A stretch of 64,000 nucleotides of DNA from Herbinix luporum (lineage in GTDB: Bacteria; Bacillota; Clostridia; Lachnospirales; Lachnospiraceae). A program made the translations under genes and the position numbers. Positions 9,009 to 16,887 of this stretch are shown here, piece after piece. The notes below the pieces were generated by a model. The model was not told the origin of the DNA. It searched no databases and saw nothing but the letters and a program-made list of their open reading frames with translations. The stretch spans positions 2,394,501 to 2,458,500 of the forward strand of contig NZ_LN879430.1 in NCBI RefSeq assembly GCF_900070325.1. The letters are read 5' to 3'. Each line of letters begins with the position of its first letter. Positions within the stretch are counted from its first letter, which is position 1.

Positions 9009-10361
9009 ATGAATATAATAATTGTAGGTTGTGGTAAAGTAGGGGCTACCCTTGCGGAACAACTTAGTAAAGAAGGACATGATATTGTTGTTGTAGACAA
9101 GAAAAGTGCCCCTGTAATAAGCATAACAGAAACACTGGACATAATGGGAATTGTGGGTAGCGGAACCAGTTACCGTATCCTAATTGAAGCAGGGATTGAA
9201 AAAGCTGATCTTCTGATTGCAGTAACAGGCTCAGATGAACTTAACCTGCTATGCTGTCTGATTGCCAGAAAAGCCAGCAAGTGCCATACAGTTGCTAGGG
9301 TCCGTAATCCCCAGTATAATGACGAGATTGATTTTATTAGGGAGGAAATGGCTCTATCAATGACAATAAACCCCGAGCTAGAAACCGCCCTTGAAATGGA
9401 AAGATTAATTAAGATTCCTTCTGCAGTTAAAATTGAACCTTTTGCTAAAGGCAAGGTTGAACTTTTAAAATTTCATATACCCGAACATTCCATCCTAGAT
9501 GGAATGAAGGTCATGGATCTATCACATAGGCTTCAATGTAAGCTGTTAGCCTGCGTGGTAGAGCGAGGCGAGGAAGTATATATCCCTTCAGGAAGCTTTG
9601 AACTTAGGTCCAAGGATACTATATCTATTATTGCTACACCAGAAAATGCTATCGACTTTTTTCAAAGGGCCGGTATCTTAATAAACAATATTAAAAATGT
9701 GATGATTATAGGAGGCAGCACCATAGCTGAATACCTTGCACAAAGGTTGTCTAGATCTGATATTAATTTAAAAATAATAGAACAAAACCTGGAAAGATGT
9801 GAGGAGCTTAGTGAGCTACTGCCACATGCAAGCATTATTAATGCCAATGCTACAGACAGAGATGTTCTTTTAGAAGAGGGTATTGAAGATATGGATGCTT
9901 TTGCAGCCATAACAAACTTTGATGAAGAAAATATAATATTATCCCTATATGCAAAAAAACATTCACATGCAAAAATTTTCACTAAAATAACCAGATTAAC
10001 CTATGACGATATTATCGCCGATATGCCCCTTGGTATTATTATAAACCCACAGCTGGTTACAGCAGATAGCATCCTTCAACATGCAAGGACAATGGAAAAC
10101 CCAACGGGCTGCAACGTTGAAGTATTATACCGGATTAACGATAAAGTGGAAGCTTTAGAGTTTTACACCGGTAAGAATGCAAAACTTGTAGGTATTCCCA
10201 TAGAAGAACTATCCTTAAAGCCTAATATACTTATTTGCGGTATTAATCGATATGGTGAAATTATTATTCCAACCGGGAAGGATTATATAGAAGAGGGAGA
10301 TACCGTTATAATCGTAACTACTAATCCAGGTTTGAATGATTTAAATGATATAATATTATAG
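9009..10361 (+). CDS. trkA: Trk potassium uptake regulatory NAD-binding protein TrkA
   Basis: Cytoplasmic regulatory subunit of the Trk/Ktr potassium channel, 450 aa, with the usual duplicated RCK arrangement. The first Rossmann NAD site is IIVGCGKVGATLAEQL at the N-terminus. A first TrkA-C region lies about 140-220 (PEHSILDGMKVMDL). A second Rossmann site is VMIIGGSTIAEYLAQRL near 232, and a second TrkA-C region closes the protein. It binds NAD(H) or ATP and gates TrkH, encoded 74 bp downstream. AAAGGAGAGG precedes the ATG. Confidence 0.95.
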   Translation: MNIIIVGCGKVGATLAEQLSKEGHDIVVVDKKSAPVISITETLDIMGIVGSGTSYRILIEAGIEKADLLIAVTGSDELNLLCCLIARKASKCHTVARVRNPQYNDEIDFIREEMALSMTINPELETALEMERLIKIPSAVKIEPFAKGKVELLKFHIPEHSILDGMKVMDLSHRLQCKLLACVVERGEEVYIPSGSFELRSKDTISIIATPENAIDFFQRAGILINNIKNVMIIGGSTIAEYLAQRLSRSDINLKIIEQNLERCEELSELLPHASIINANATDRDVLLEEGIEDMDAFAAITNFDEENIILSLYAKKHSHAKIFTKITRLTYDDIIADMPLGIIINPQLVTADSILQHARTMENPTGCNVEVLYRINDKVEALEFYTGKNAKLVGIPIEELSLKPNILICGINRYGEIIIPTGKDYIEEGDTVIIVTTNPGLNDLNDIIL

Positions 10362-10396
10362 TGCTGTGCATCTTATGTTTACAGCACTATAATATT
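10352..10396 (+). repeat. perfect 16-bp inverted repeat over the trkA stop codon
   Basis: AATATTATAGTGCTGT (10352-10367) pairs perfectly with ACAGCACTATAATATT (10381-10396) around a 13-nt loop. The 5' arm contains the trkA TAG stop. No T-tract follows, so it looks more like an mRNA stabiliser, processing site or weak attenuator between trkA and trkH than a terminator. Confidence 0.7.
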
Positions 10397-10435
10397 GAAA
10401 ATAATATAATCAATATTAAATAAGAGGAGTTTATT

Positions 10436-11896
10436 ATGAACAAATATGTTATTTTCTACATAATAGGTTGGATTTTAAATATTGAAGCCGCCTTTATGTT
10501 ATTACCTAGTATTTGTGCGATAATATACAAGGAAAAGAGTGTTTTTGCATTTTTAATAACAATAGTTATATGTTTATTTATAGGAATCCCATTATCTCTA
10601 AGAAAACCTAAGAATAGAGTGTTTTTTGCAAAAGAAGGGTTTTTAATCGTAGCCCTTGCTTGGATTGTCATTAGTATTATGGGTGCTTTGCCCTTTTATA
10701 TCAGCGGACAAATTCCCAGTTATGTAGATGCTCTTTTTGAAATCATCTCCGGATTTACCACCACCGGATCTAGTATATTAACAGATATTGAGGCCATGGA
10801 TTACTGTATGCTATTTTGGAGAAGTTTTGCCCATTGGATTGGAGGTATGGGAGTTTTAGTTTTCCTTCTTGCTATTTTTCCCATGACAGACGGAGAAAGT
10901 ATTCATATTATGCGGGCAGAAAGTCCGGGCCCATCTGTTGAAAAAATCGTTCCCAAAATGAGAACTACTGCCATCCTGCTCTATAAAATCTATCTGGGAA
11001 TGACCCTTTTACAGATTGTACTACTCCTTCTAGGTGGTATGCCCTTATTTGATGCCCTAACTATCACTTTTGGTACTGCCGGTACAGGAGGATTTGCCAT
11101 TAAAAATACCAGTATTATACCATATACCAGGTATCAACAGGCGGTAGTAACTATTTTTATGTTCTTATTTGGTGTGAACTTTAATATTTATTATCTAATT
11201 CTATTAAGAAAGTTCAAAGAATCCCTAAAAAATGAGGAGTTAAAGTGGTATATTACTATTGTAACCTCAGCAATTATACTAATTTCTCTTAATATAGGTG
11301 GGATTAAAGGATTTTTCAAATCCATTCACCATGCTGCATTTCAGGTTTCATCTATCATTACCACTACCGGTTATGCAACGGTAGACTTTAATTACTGGCC
11401 CACATTTTCAAAAGTAATTCTTGTAATTTTAATGTTTATCGGAGCATGTGCCGGAAGTACAGGCGGTGGTATTAAGGTGTCCCGTATAGTTATTTTACTT
11501 AAATCAGTGCGGCATGAAATATCATACCTAACCCAAAAACGTAGTGTGAAAATCTTAAGAATAAATGGTAAGAAAATATCTAATGAGACAGCCCGTTCCG
11601 TTAACCTATATTTTGTTGCCTATATGTTCATATTTACAGTTTCATTACTGATAATTTCCTTAGATAATCATGATTTCACCACCAGTTTTACGGCTGTAGC
11701 ATCCACTCTTAATAATATAGGACCGGGTTTGGAAGCTATAGGACCTATGGGAAACTTCAGTAATTTTTCTAACCTGTCTAAATTTGTTATGATGTTTGAT
11801 ATGTTAGCAGGAAGACTCGAAATATTCCCTGTACTTTTGCCAATATCACTTGGTATAAGCAAAATTAAGAGCCATAAATTAACCTTACCTAGGTAG
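10436..11896 (+). CDS. trkH: Trk potassium uptake protein TrkH
   Basis: Polytopic potassium channel subunit of 486 aa built of repeated M1-P-M2 units. Selectivity-filter-like segments are visible as SGFTTTGSSIL (near 107), FGTAGTGGFAI (near 218), ITTTGYATVDF (near 310) and a last one near STLNNIGPGL (about 425), plus GACAGSTGGGIKVSR. The C-terminal end ISLGISKIKS is cytoplasmic. It works with TrkA encoded just upstream. GAGGAG lies seven bases before the ATG. Its 3' end overlaps the 3' end of the convergent DUF3298 gene by 12 bp. Confidence 0.95.
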   Translation: MNKYVIFYIIGWILNIEAAFMLLPSICAIIYKEKSVFAFLITIVICLFIGIPLSLRKPKNRVFFAKEGFLIVALAWIVISIMGALPFYISGQIPSYVDALFEIISGFTTTGSSILTDIEAMDYCMLFWRSFAHWIGGMGVLVFLLAIFPMTDGESIHIMRAESPGPSVEKIVPKMRTTAILLYKIYLGMTLLQIVLLLLGGMPLFDALTITFGTAGTGGFAIKNTSIIPYTRYQQAVVTIFMFLFGVNFNIYYLILLRKFKESLKNEELKWYITIVTSAIILISLNIGGIKGFFKSIHHAAFQVSSIITTTGYATVDFNYWPTFSKVILVILMFIGACAGSTGGGIKVSRIVILLKSVRHEISYLTQKRSVKILRINGKKISNETARSVNLYFVAYMFIFTVSLLIISLDNHDFTTSFTAVASTLNNIGPGLEAIGPMGNFSNFSNLSKFVMMFDMLAGRLEIFPVLLPISLGISKIKSHKLTLPR

Positions 11897-12562
11897 TGAG
11901 GCCCCTTCCTTGCTATAGGGAATTAAAAATTCAGGTATCCCCGTAGCATATGGAGCAATTTCATACTGTTGAAAGTAAATTACAACCCCATCATAAGTTA
12001 AATAGAAGTTACTTAGGCTTAAATATTGCTTTACCAAGTTTTCATAATCATCAAAATATAGGCTAGACCCATTTTGAACTTCATGTCGTATTTGCTCTAT
12101 AATTGCATTTATATAATATTCTTTTATATTAGTATGGGGAGGAAATAAATTCATCAGGGTTATGGGCCTGCTACAAAATATATCCCAAGAATCCGAAGTA
12201 CGTATAGTTGACCCATGGGCTCCTCCCCTATATTCATAACAATCAAAATATAAGCTTAAGATACAACTTAGATTAAATGTTACATTAAAATCCACATATA
12301 CCTCATATTGTCTTAGGGGAAATTGATTTATAACAGAATATTCATAATCTACCATAGCCTCTTGATATAAGTTCATTATATTCTTATTTATGTAAATCAT
12401 GGCCTTGGTACTATAGTAGGCATTTATCTGGTCCAATATAAGCATATTATCCTTGGATAAAAATCTGGGATAATATATGGTATATGTTAAAATAACTTGA
12501 TTTTTATAATACAGTTCCTGTGTTAAAACATTTTTACTTATAACAAAATGGCAGCCCGGCAT
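11885..12562 (-). CDS. DUF3298/DUF4163 domain protein (RsiV C-terminal-like)
   Basis: Protein of 225 aa matching the DUF4163 plus DUF3298 pair found in RsiV-type anti-sigma factors and stand-alone proteins. The DUF3298 signature is YEYRGGAHG near residue 112, and the typical ending IAPYATGIPEFLIPY is near 205-220. No signal peptide or membrane helix is visible at this start, so a cytoplasmic stand-alone form is implied. The ATG is supported by AGGAG nine bases upstream, but start codon and ribosome site sit in a strong inverted repeat (12550-12618). Function unknown; the domain binds lysozyme in RsiV. Confidence 0.78.
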   Translation of the reverse strand: MPGCHFVISKNVLTQELYYKNQVILTYTIYYPRFLSKDNMLILDQINAYYSTKAMIYINKNIMNLYQEAMVDYEYSVINQFPLRQYEVYVDFNVTFNLSCILSLYFDCYEYRGGAHGSTIRTSDSWDIFCSRPITLMNLFPPHTNIKEYYINAIIEQIRHEVQNGSSLYFDDYENLVKQYLSLSNFYLTYDGVVIYFQQYEIAPYATGIPEFLIPYSKEGASLPR

Positions 12563-12618
12563 ATGATTTCTCCTATAAAGGATTTATTTAACATATCATA
12601 TGCCGTAAATCGGCTGCC
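12550..12618 (-). promoter_or_regulatory. long hairpin enclosing the DUF3298 gene start
   Basis: Arms 12550-12567 and 12595-12618 (18 paired bases with a 6-nt bulge) form a stem of GGCAGCC plus CGGCATATGAT. The ATG of the DUF3298 gene lies in the stem and its AGGAG in the loop. It also lies just beyond the nrdJ stop codon. It may restrict translation of the downstream gene or act as an nrdJ transcript end; only a weak T-rich stretch follows. Confidence 0.55.
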
Positions 12619-12632
12619 TATTCTTATCTTTA

Positions 12633-14732
12633 TTACCTTATGGGACAAACTCCGTTTTCACATTCCTGATCAAGAATATCATGTTCTTCTTGGTCTTCAA
12701 ATCTAGCTAAAAGCTCATAATCAAAGGGCTTAAGTTTCTCAAGTCTTGCCTCATAATCCTCCTTTGTAGTTCTTTCAAAAGGAAGCAGAGGATAAGTCTC
12801 CTCCATTAAAGGCAAGAAGGTTATTCCCACAACATAGTCAAAATTATCATATACCCACTGGGTTACATCATCCCATTCATGGTCTCGTACATGAACGGTA
12901 ATAGAAGTATTATGATCGGTCCAGTTTTCCATGGTCATTTTATATAATTCCAACTGCTCTATGGCACCTACATCATATTTTGTCCTTCCCTCCGGTGCCT
13001 TTATGGGAAATTCTATTACCTTAATTGTGCAATTTTCATTAGACTGACCAATTTCATTATATATAGGATAGCAGCCTAAAGCCTCAACCATTTTATATAA
13101 GGGATCGTTTACAGAAATTCTTATTCTGCGGATATAATAATTAGAGTGAGCAAAATGAATTCCGCTACTTACACATGGTAGGGTAGATAAAGTACCTTCA
13201 GGCTTAATGGTTGTCATAAGCTTAGGGGGCTGTATTCCCAGTTCATTACAATAACGCTCTCCCTCTTTATGAACTTCTTTTTTTAGACTTGCTAATAAAG
13301 CTGCAAGATCATCATAGGTCATGCCGGTTTTATTAACCATATCCATAATACCTGTAAGTGAAACCCCAATAATCCTATCTTCCTGCATCACCTTATTCCA
13401 CTGGGGAAGTTCTACATCGACCAAGGTCATCCTTATGGCTACCCTTGTTGACAGCCTAATTGTTTCCTTTAGTCCTTCTTCATCAAGAACAGAGCCCTTA
13501 ACAAATCCCATAAGATTATTGGTGGTAAGATTACAGCACTGCTTAGACTGGAGCAAAATTTCTCCACATGGATTGCAGCCCTGAAATGTGGACTTTCTTC
13601 TTAAGGCCTCAGATCCATTGATAAAACCGGGCTCCCCATTAATCTTAATTGAGTCTATAATTTCCTTTATTCTCTCCTTAGAGGGGCGCTCGGTATAGAG
13701 TATAGAGTTATTGCTCATCTTTCTGTGAGAAATCTCCGTATCTTCAATCCAGTTACCGTCTACAACCTTATAAATATTACGCTTTGCATTTATTACTTCT
13801 TCATCATCCTCATCACAAATTACCATCATGGCACTTCTTCTGACACCACCGGATACCACATTTTCGCTGATAATAGTGGCAATATCAAGTATATCAATAG
13901 TCTGCAAGCTTCCATCCTGCCTAAGGCTAACAACCTTGTTGATTTTTTCAAACATCCGCTTAATAGATTTATGTCCGGATGCTCTCCCACCAAATCTTTT
14001 TAGCCTTTCACCCTCAGGTCTAACATAACTATAGTCAATAATAATCCTTGATACATCCTTATATTTGTCTAAAGTAATCAGCTTAAAATAACTTTCTAAT
14101 GCAGCACACCAGCCTTCTTTGCTGTCTCCTACTATAATAACCGCAATAGAACTATCCTCTTCATCCCAGATACATCTGGTATCTTCCATTAGCTCTTTGG
14201 AAGTATTACTTCTTACGGTCTCATCATACCTACCCTCCAAATTAATAGGGCGAACCTTAGGAAGCTTACTTACCAAGTCTTTTGTGATACGGATTCCTAC
14301 ACCGCTTCCCACCATCAGAAGATAAAATACATCTACTAAGTCGGAGAACTTTTCTATATTTGTAAAGGCACAATTATAATTGGACAGAGGATAATTTTCT
14401 ACGATCTCTGTACCACCCATATACAAGGTTCTTCCTGAGGTAAAAGTCCTTAAGTTAAACAAGTGGTCAAATAATAACTGGGCTTCCTTTATTTCCTCTT
14501 CCATATTAATAGTTAGGCCCATTTTCTTTTTATACTGAATTCCTAGATTTATATTATATTCTGTTGTCCTTAGAACCGTTTCAAACCAAGTCTCACGTCT
14601 TTTTTTATCCTCCAAATATCTAGAATAGGTTCTAAGATATACAAACTCGCCGATATGGCTTAAGGGTGTTTTTGCATTTCTATATGTACTTAAAAATGCT
14701 TCAGATAGTAAACCTTTCATTTCTTCCTCCAA
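12633..14732 (-). CDS. nrdJ: adenosylcobalamin-dependent ribonucleoside-triphosphate reductase (class II)
   Basis: Class II ribonucleotide reductase of the monomeric RTPR type, 699 aa, which converts NTPs to dNTPs using an adenosylcobalamin radical and needs no oxygen. Recognisable parts are FTSGRTLYMGGT (near 98), NYNCAFTNIEKFSDLVDVFY (near 118), GSGVGIRITKD (near 145), the active-site NPCGEILL near 386 followed by KQCCNLT, and SGIHFAHSNYYIRRIRIS near 515. The C-terminal redox pair is in CENGVCPIR. GGAGGAAG sits close before the ATG. Upstream are a consensus promoter and an NrdR-type box, so expression is probably repressed by NrdR when dATP is abundant. Confidence 0.95.
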   Translation of the reverse strand: MEEEMKGLLSEAFLSTYRNAKTPLSHIGEFVYLRTYSRYLEDKKRRETWFETVLRTTEYNINLGIQYKKKMGLTINMEEEIKEAQLLFDHLFNLRTFTSGRTLYMGGTEIVENYPLSNYNCAFTNIEKFSDLVDVFYLLMVGSGVGIRITKDLVSKLPKVRPINLEGRYDETVRSNTSKELMEDTRCIWDEEDSSIAVIIVGDSKEGWCAALESYFKLITLDKYKDVSRIIIDYSYVRPEGERLKRFGGRASGHKSIKRMFEKINKVVSLRQDGSLQTIDILDIATIISENVVSGGVRRSAMMVICDEDDEEVINAKRNIYKVVDGNWIEDTEISHRKMSNNSILYTERPSKERIKEIIDSIKINGEPGFINGSEALRRKSTFQGCNPCGEILLQSKQCCNLTTNNLMGFVKGSVLDEEGLKETIRLSTRVAIRMTLVDVELPQWNKVMQEDRIIGVSLTGIMDMVNKTGMTYDDLAALLASLKKEVHKEGERYCNELGIQPPKLMTTIKPEGTLSTLPCVSSGIHFAHSNYYIRRIRISVNDPLYKMVEALGCYPIYNEIGQSNENCTIKVIEFPIKAPEGRTKYDVGAIEQLELYKMTMENWTDHNTSITVHVRDHEWDDVTQWVYDNFDYVVGITFLPLMEETYPLLPFERTTKEDYEARLEKLKPFDYELLARFEDQEEHDILDQECENGVCPIR

Positions 14733-14799
14733 TCCTATATATCCAACAATACTAATATTTTAACCCATTATTAAAAAATTACCCTGGATCTTACTTCGA

Positions 14800-14815
14800 G
14801 CACAATATGTTGTGT
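14800..14815. promoter_or_regulatory. NrdR box overlapping the nrdJ start site
   Basis: GCACAATATGTTGTGT is a near-perfect palindrome matching the NrdR consensus acaCwAtATaTwGtgt at 14 of 16 positions. It overlaps the predicted nrdJ transcription start. A weaker, half-matching site lies at 14832-14847, 32 bp upstream (about three helical turns), within the -35/spacer region. Confidence 0.8.
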
Positions 14816-14820
14816 TCATT

Positions 14821-14849
14821 ATTATACATAACTACTATATGTGTGTCAA
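14821..14849 (-). promoter_or_regulatory. consensus sigma-A promoter of nrdJ
   Basis: On the minus strand TTGACA (14849-14844) and TATAAT (14826-14821) are both perfect, with a 17-bp spacer. Predicted start near 14814, giving a leader of about 80 nt. Confidence 0.88.
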
Positions 14850-14857
14850 CGACTAAT

Positions 14858-14872
14858 TGAGAATAATTATCA
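14858..14872. promoter_or_regulatory. candidate Fur-type box
   Basis: TGAGAATAATTATCA matches the Gram-positive Fur consensus TGATAATnATTATCA at 14 of 15 positions in 7-1-7 symmetry. It lies 9 bp upstream of the nrdJ -35. Its regulated gene is uncertain, because the divergent side is now separated by the inserted element. Confidence 0.45.
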
Positions 14873-14888
14873 ACTCTCAGCCATAAGA

Positions 14889-14897
14889 CCTAATTAT
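14889..14897. repeat. outer 9-bp target repeat, left copy
   Basis: CCTAATTAT directly left of IS copy 1. The same 9 bp occur at 22338-22346 directly right of IS copy 2, so these flank the whole 7.4-kb insertion as one unit. Confidence 0.9.
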
Positions 14898-16518
14898 TAT
14901 AGCGTAAAATTACTTTAAGTTAAAAGCAAAGAAATAAATATAGAGAATATCACTTTGTGTTATCATTAAGTTGACAAGACCAAACAACAAACAAAGGAGG
15001 ATATTCTCTATGAATAATAGTATACAACATTTTTATGAAAAAGGGTTGGTAGAATTATCAAAAGCTGCAGATATTTTTTATAAGAATCCAGAAAACCTTG
15101 ATGACTTTATTGATGGAGTTATAAAGCCATTATTAGAATTCGGTATAGAATACGTCACTGAAGTTTTACAGGATGCGGATGAGTGCATAAGAAACAGCAG
15201 ACAAAGGAGAGTAAGCTGGAATATCAATCGGAAGGAGAAAACACAGCTTCTCACCCGCCTCGGGAACATTATTTATGAGAGAACCCTGTTCCAAAACAAA
15301 AAGACAGGGAAATACAGTTACTTACTTGATGATGTAATGGGCATTGAACCGCATACAAGAATGACAATAGGTGCAGAGGCTGCACTTATTGAAGAAGCCA
15401 TCGATTCTAGTTACCGAAAAGGTGGGCTATTTGTAAGTATGACAGACAGTGTTAGTAAACAAACTGTAAAAAACAAGATTCATGAACTAATCATTGAGGA
15501 ACAGCTGAAAGTACCAGAAATAAAAAAGAAGGTAGAAGTCCTATATATAGATGCTGATGAAGACCATATCGCAGAGCAGGCCTATAGTGGGGAAAAAGGA
15601 AGTACCATTATAGGAAAAATCATTTATTTGTATGAGGGAAAAGAGCTGGAAAATGCCAAAAGCCAAAGATATAAACTAATAGGAAAACATTACTTCGGAG
15701 GAGTATATGAAGGAAGAAAAGGAAATGAGACTCTATGGATGAAGGTATGGAAATATATAGACAATCATTATGATACAGATTATCTGAAGCGTATATATAT
15801 AAATGGAGATGGAGCAGACTGGATCAAGGCAGGATGCGTCATGATAGCAAAGAGCCATTTTGTGTTGGATAAGTATCACCTAGCAAACAGAATAAATGTT
15901 GCGACAGCACATCTCCTAGATAGTTCTGTTGATGCAAAGGCAATGATATACGAGGCTATCAAAAGTAAAGACCGTAAAGATTTAAAAAAAGCATTTGAAA
16001 AGATTAAGAATGTAACAGAAAATGAAAAGAAGCTGAAAGAGATTGAAGAAAGTGAGAAATATATCCTGAACCACTGGAAAGCAGTGATTATACGTATAGG
16101 AAATCCAGAGGTGTTAGGGTGTAGTGCAGAAGGCCATGTAAGCCATACGTATTCAGCAAGGATGAGTTCAAGACCAATGGGCTGGAGTCGCCATGGTGCA
16201 AATCAGATGTGTAAGCTTAGATGCTATAAAGAGAATGGCGGTAAAATCATAGAATTAATTAAAAAGCAGAGGGAACTAGCTGAACTAGCAAAAACCGGAA
16301 CAGATGATGAACGTATAATGGTACAGGAATATATCATGTCAGCACATAGAAAAAGAGCACTTGATGATTCGTACTACATAGACCGGATACAGGCTTCAAT
16401 CCCTGGATATACAGCTAAGAAGGTAATCTGGTTTAATGCACACCTAGGAAATATATAAATGATGAAACGTAAAGGGATACTTCTATATATTTTCAACTTA
16501 AAGTATCTTGACGCTATC
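14898..16518 (+). mobile_element. ISLre2-family insertion sequence, copy 1 (1621 bp)
   Basis: Ends TATAGCG... and ...CGCTATC form imperfect terminal inverted repeats of about 28 bp (left ATAGCGTAAAATTACTTTAA, right end reversed ATAGCGTCAAGATACTTTAA). Length equals copy 2 at 20717-22337, and the encoded proteins are identical, pointing to recent duplication. Flanks are CCTAATTAT on the left but CTATTTTTA on the right: this copy lacks its own matching target repeat because it forms one side of a cointegrate. Confidence 0.92.
15010..16458 (+). CDS. ISLre2-family transposase, copy 1
   Basis: Transposase of 482 aa (UPF0236/ISLre2 family). I chose ATG 15010 because AAAGGAGG lies nine bases upstream; an in-frame TTG 39 bases earlier has no ribosome site. 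Conserved acidic blocks visible are YIDADEDHI near 175, YINGDGADWIKAG near 260, and CSAEGHVSHTYSARMSSRP near 375, the likely catalytic region. The protein is identical to that at 20829-22277 and clearly homologous to the third element at 47247-48719. Confidence 0.93.
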   Translation: MNNSIQHFYEKGLVELSKAADIFYKNPENLDDFIDGVIKPLLEFGIEYVTEVLQDADECIRNSRQRRVSWNINRKEKTQLLTRLGNIIYERTLFQNKKTGKYSYLLDDVMGIEPHTRMTIGAEAALIEEAIDSSYRKGGLFVSMTDSVSKQTVKNKIHELIIEEQLKVPEIKKKVEVLYIDADEDHIAEQAYSGEKGSTIIGKIIYLYEGKELENAKSQRYKLIGKHYFGGVYEGRKGNETLWMKVWKYIDNHYDTDYLKRIYINGDGADWIKAGCVMIAKSHFVLDKYHLANRINVATAHLLDSSVDAKAMIYEAIKSKDRKDLKKAFEKIKNVTENEKKLKEIEESEKYILNHWKAVIIRIGNPEVLGCSAEGHVSHTYSARMSSRPMGWSRHGANQMCKLRCYKENGGKIIELIKKQRELAELAKTGTDDERIMVQEYIMSAHRKRALDDSYYIDRIQASIPGYTAKKVIWFNAHLGNI

Positions 16519-16527
16519 CTATTTTTA

Positions 16528-16574
16528 TTTACATCTTTTAATATTTTATCTTTTATGTTATAATCATTATACAA
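16528..16574 (-). pseudogene. rep: 5' fragment of plasmid rep, cut by IS copy 1
   Basis: TTG start at 16574 with AAAGGA nine bases upstream, encoding about 15 residues beginning MYNDYNIKDKILKD before the IS boundary. Reading on through the 9-bp repeat and into 20716-19678 continues in frame as DVNKNSKDNNWKERKKS, the expected N-terminal region of Rep_1 proteins. In the present arrangement the frame runs into the IS and ends after about 50 foreign codons, so this piece is not functional here. Confidence 0.82.
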
Positions 16575-16647
16575 ATTAATCAGTCCTTTCTAAAATGGAT
16601 TACAATCAGTCCTTACTGATTACCTAGAAGGGACATAAAAAAGAGTA

Positions 16648-16710
16648 TAAATATCCCTTGTGGTTATAGTTTTTTCTTAGCAACTAAATTATAACACAGG
16701 GATATTTTTC
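16648..16710 (-). terminator. hairpin in the rep leader, possible attenuator
   Basis: On the minus strand AATATCCCTGTG..TTATA pairs with TATAACC.CAAGGGATATT and is followed by CTCTTTTTTATG. It lies between the double-strand origin and the rep start, where transcriptional attenuation of Rep synthesis would act. It could equally limit readthrough. Confidence 0.5.
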
Positions 16711-16813
16711 TGTCTAGAGATAATATGTAAAAAAACAAGGTATAAATCTCAACAAAACCCAGTAAACACAATACTTTAGCACACATCAATTCAATTACTA
16801 GTTATTTCTATAG

Positions 16814-16827
16814 TATCAAGATAAGAA
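16814..16827 (-). other. pC194-type double-strand origin nick region
   Basis: The minus strand reads TTCTTATCTTGATA, the sequence I recall as the conserved nick region of pC194/pUB110-type rolling-circle plasmids, cut by Rep within CTTG/ATA. It lies about 240 bp upstream of the rep start on the same strand, matching the Rep_1 protein encoded here. Confidence 0.8.
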
Positions 16828-16887
16828 GAAAACCAAAAAAAAGCACCAAAAGTAGCGATTTTTTTTGCCCTTTTTGGTACTAATTTT

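Noticed and set aside
13321..14325. Several plus-strand open frames opposite nrdJ
   Set aside because: They have no ribosome sites and no domain features; they are mirror frames of a highly conserved coding region.
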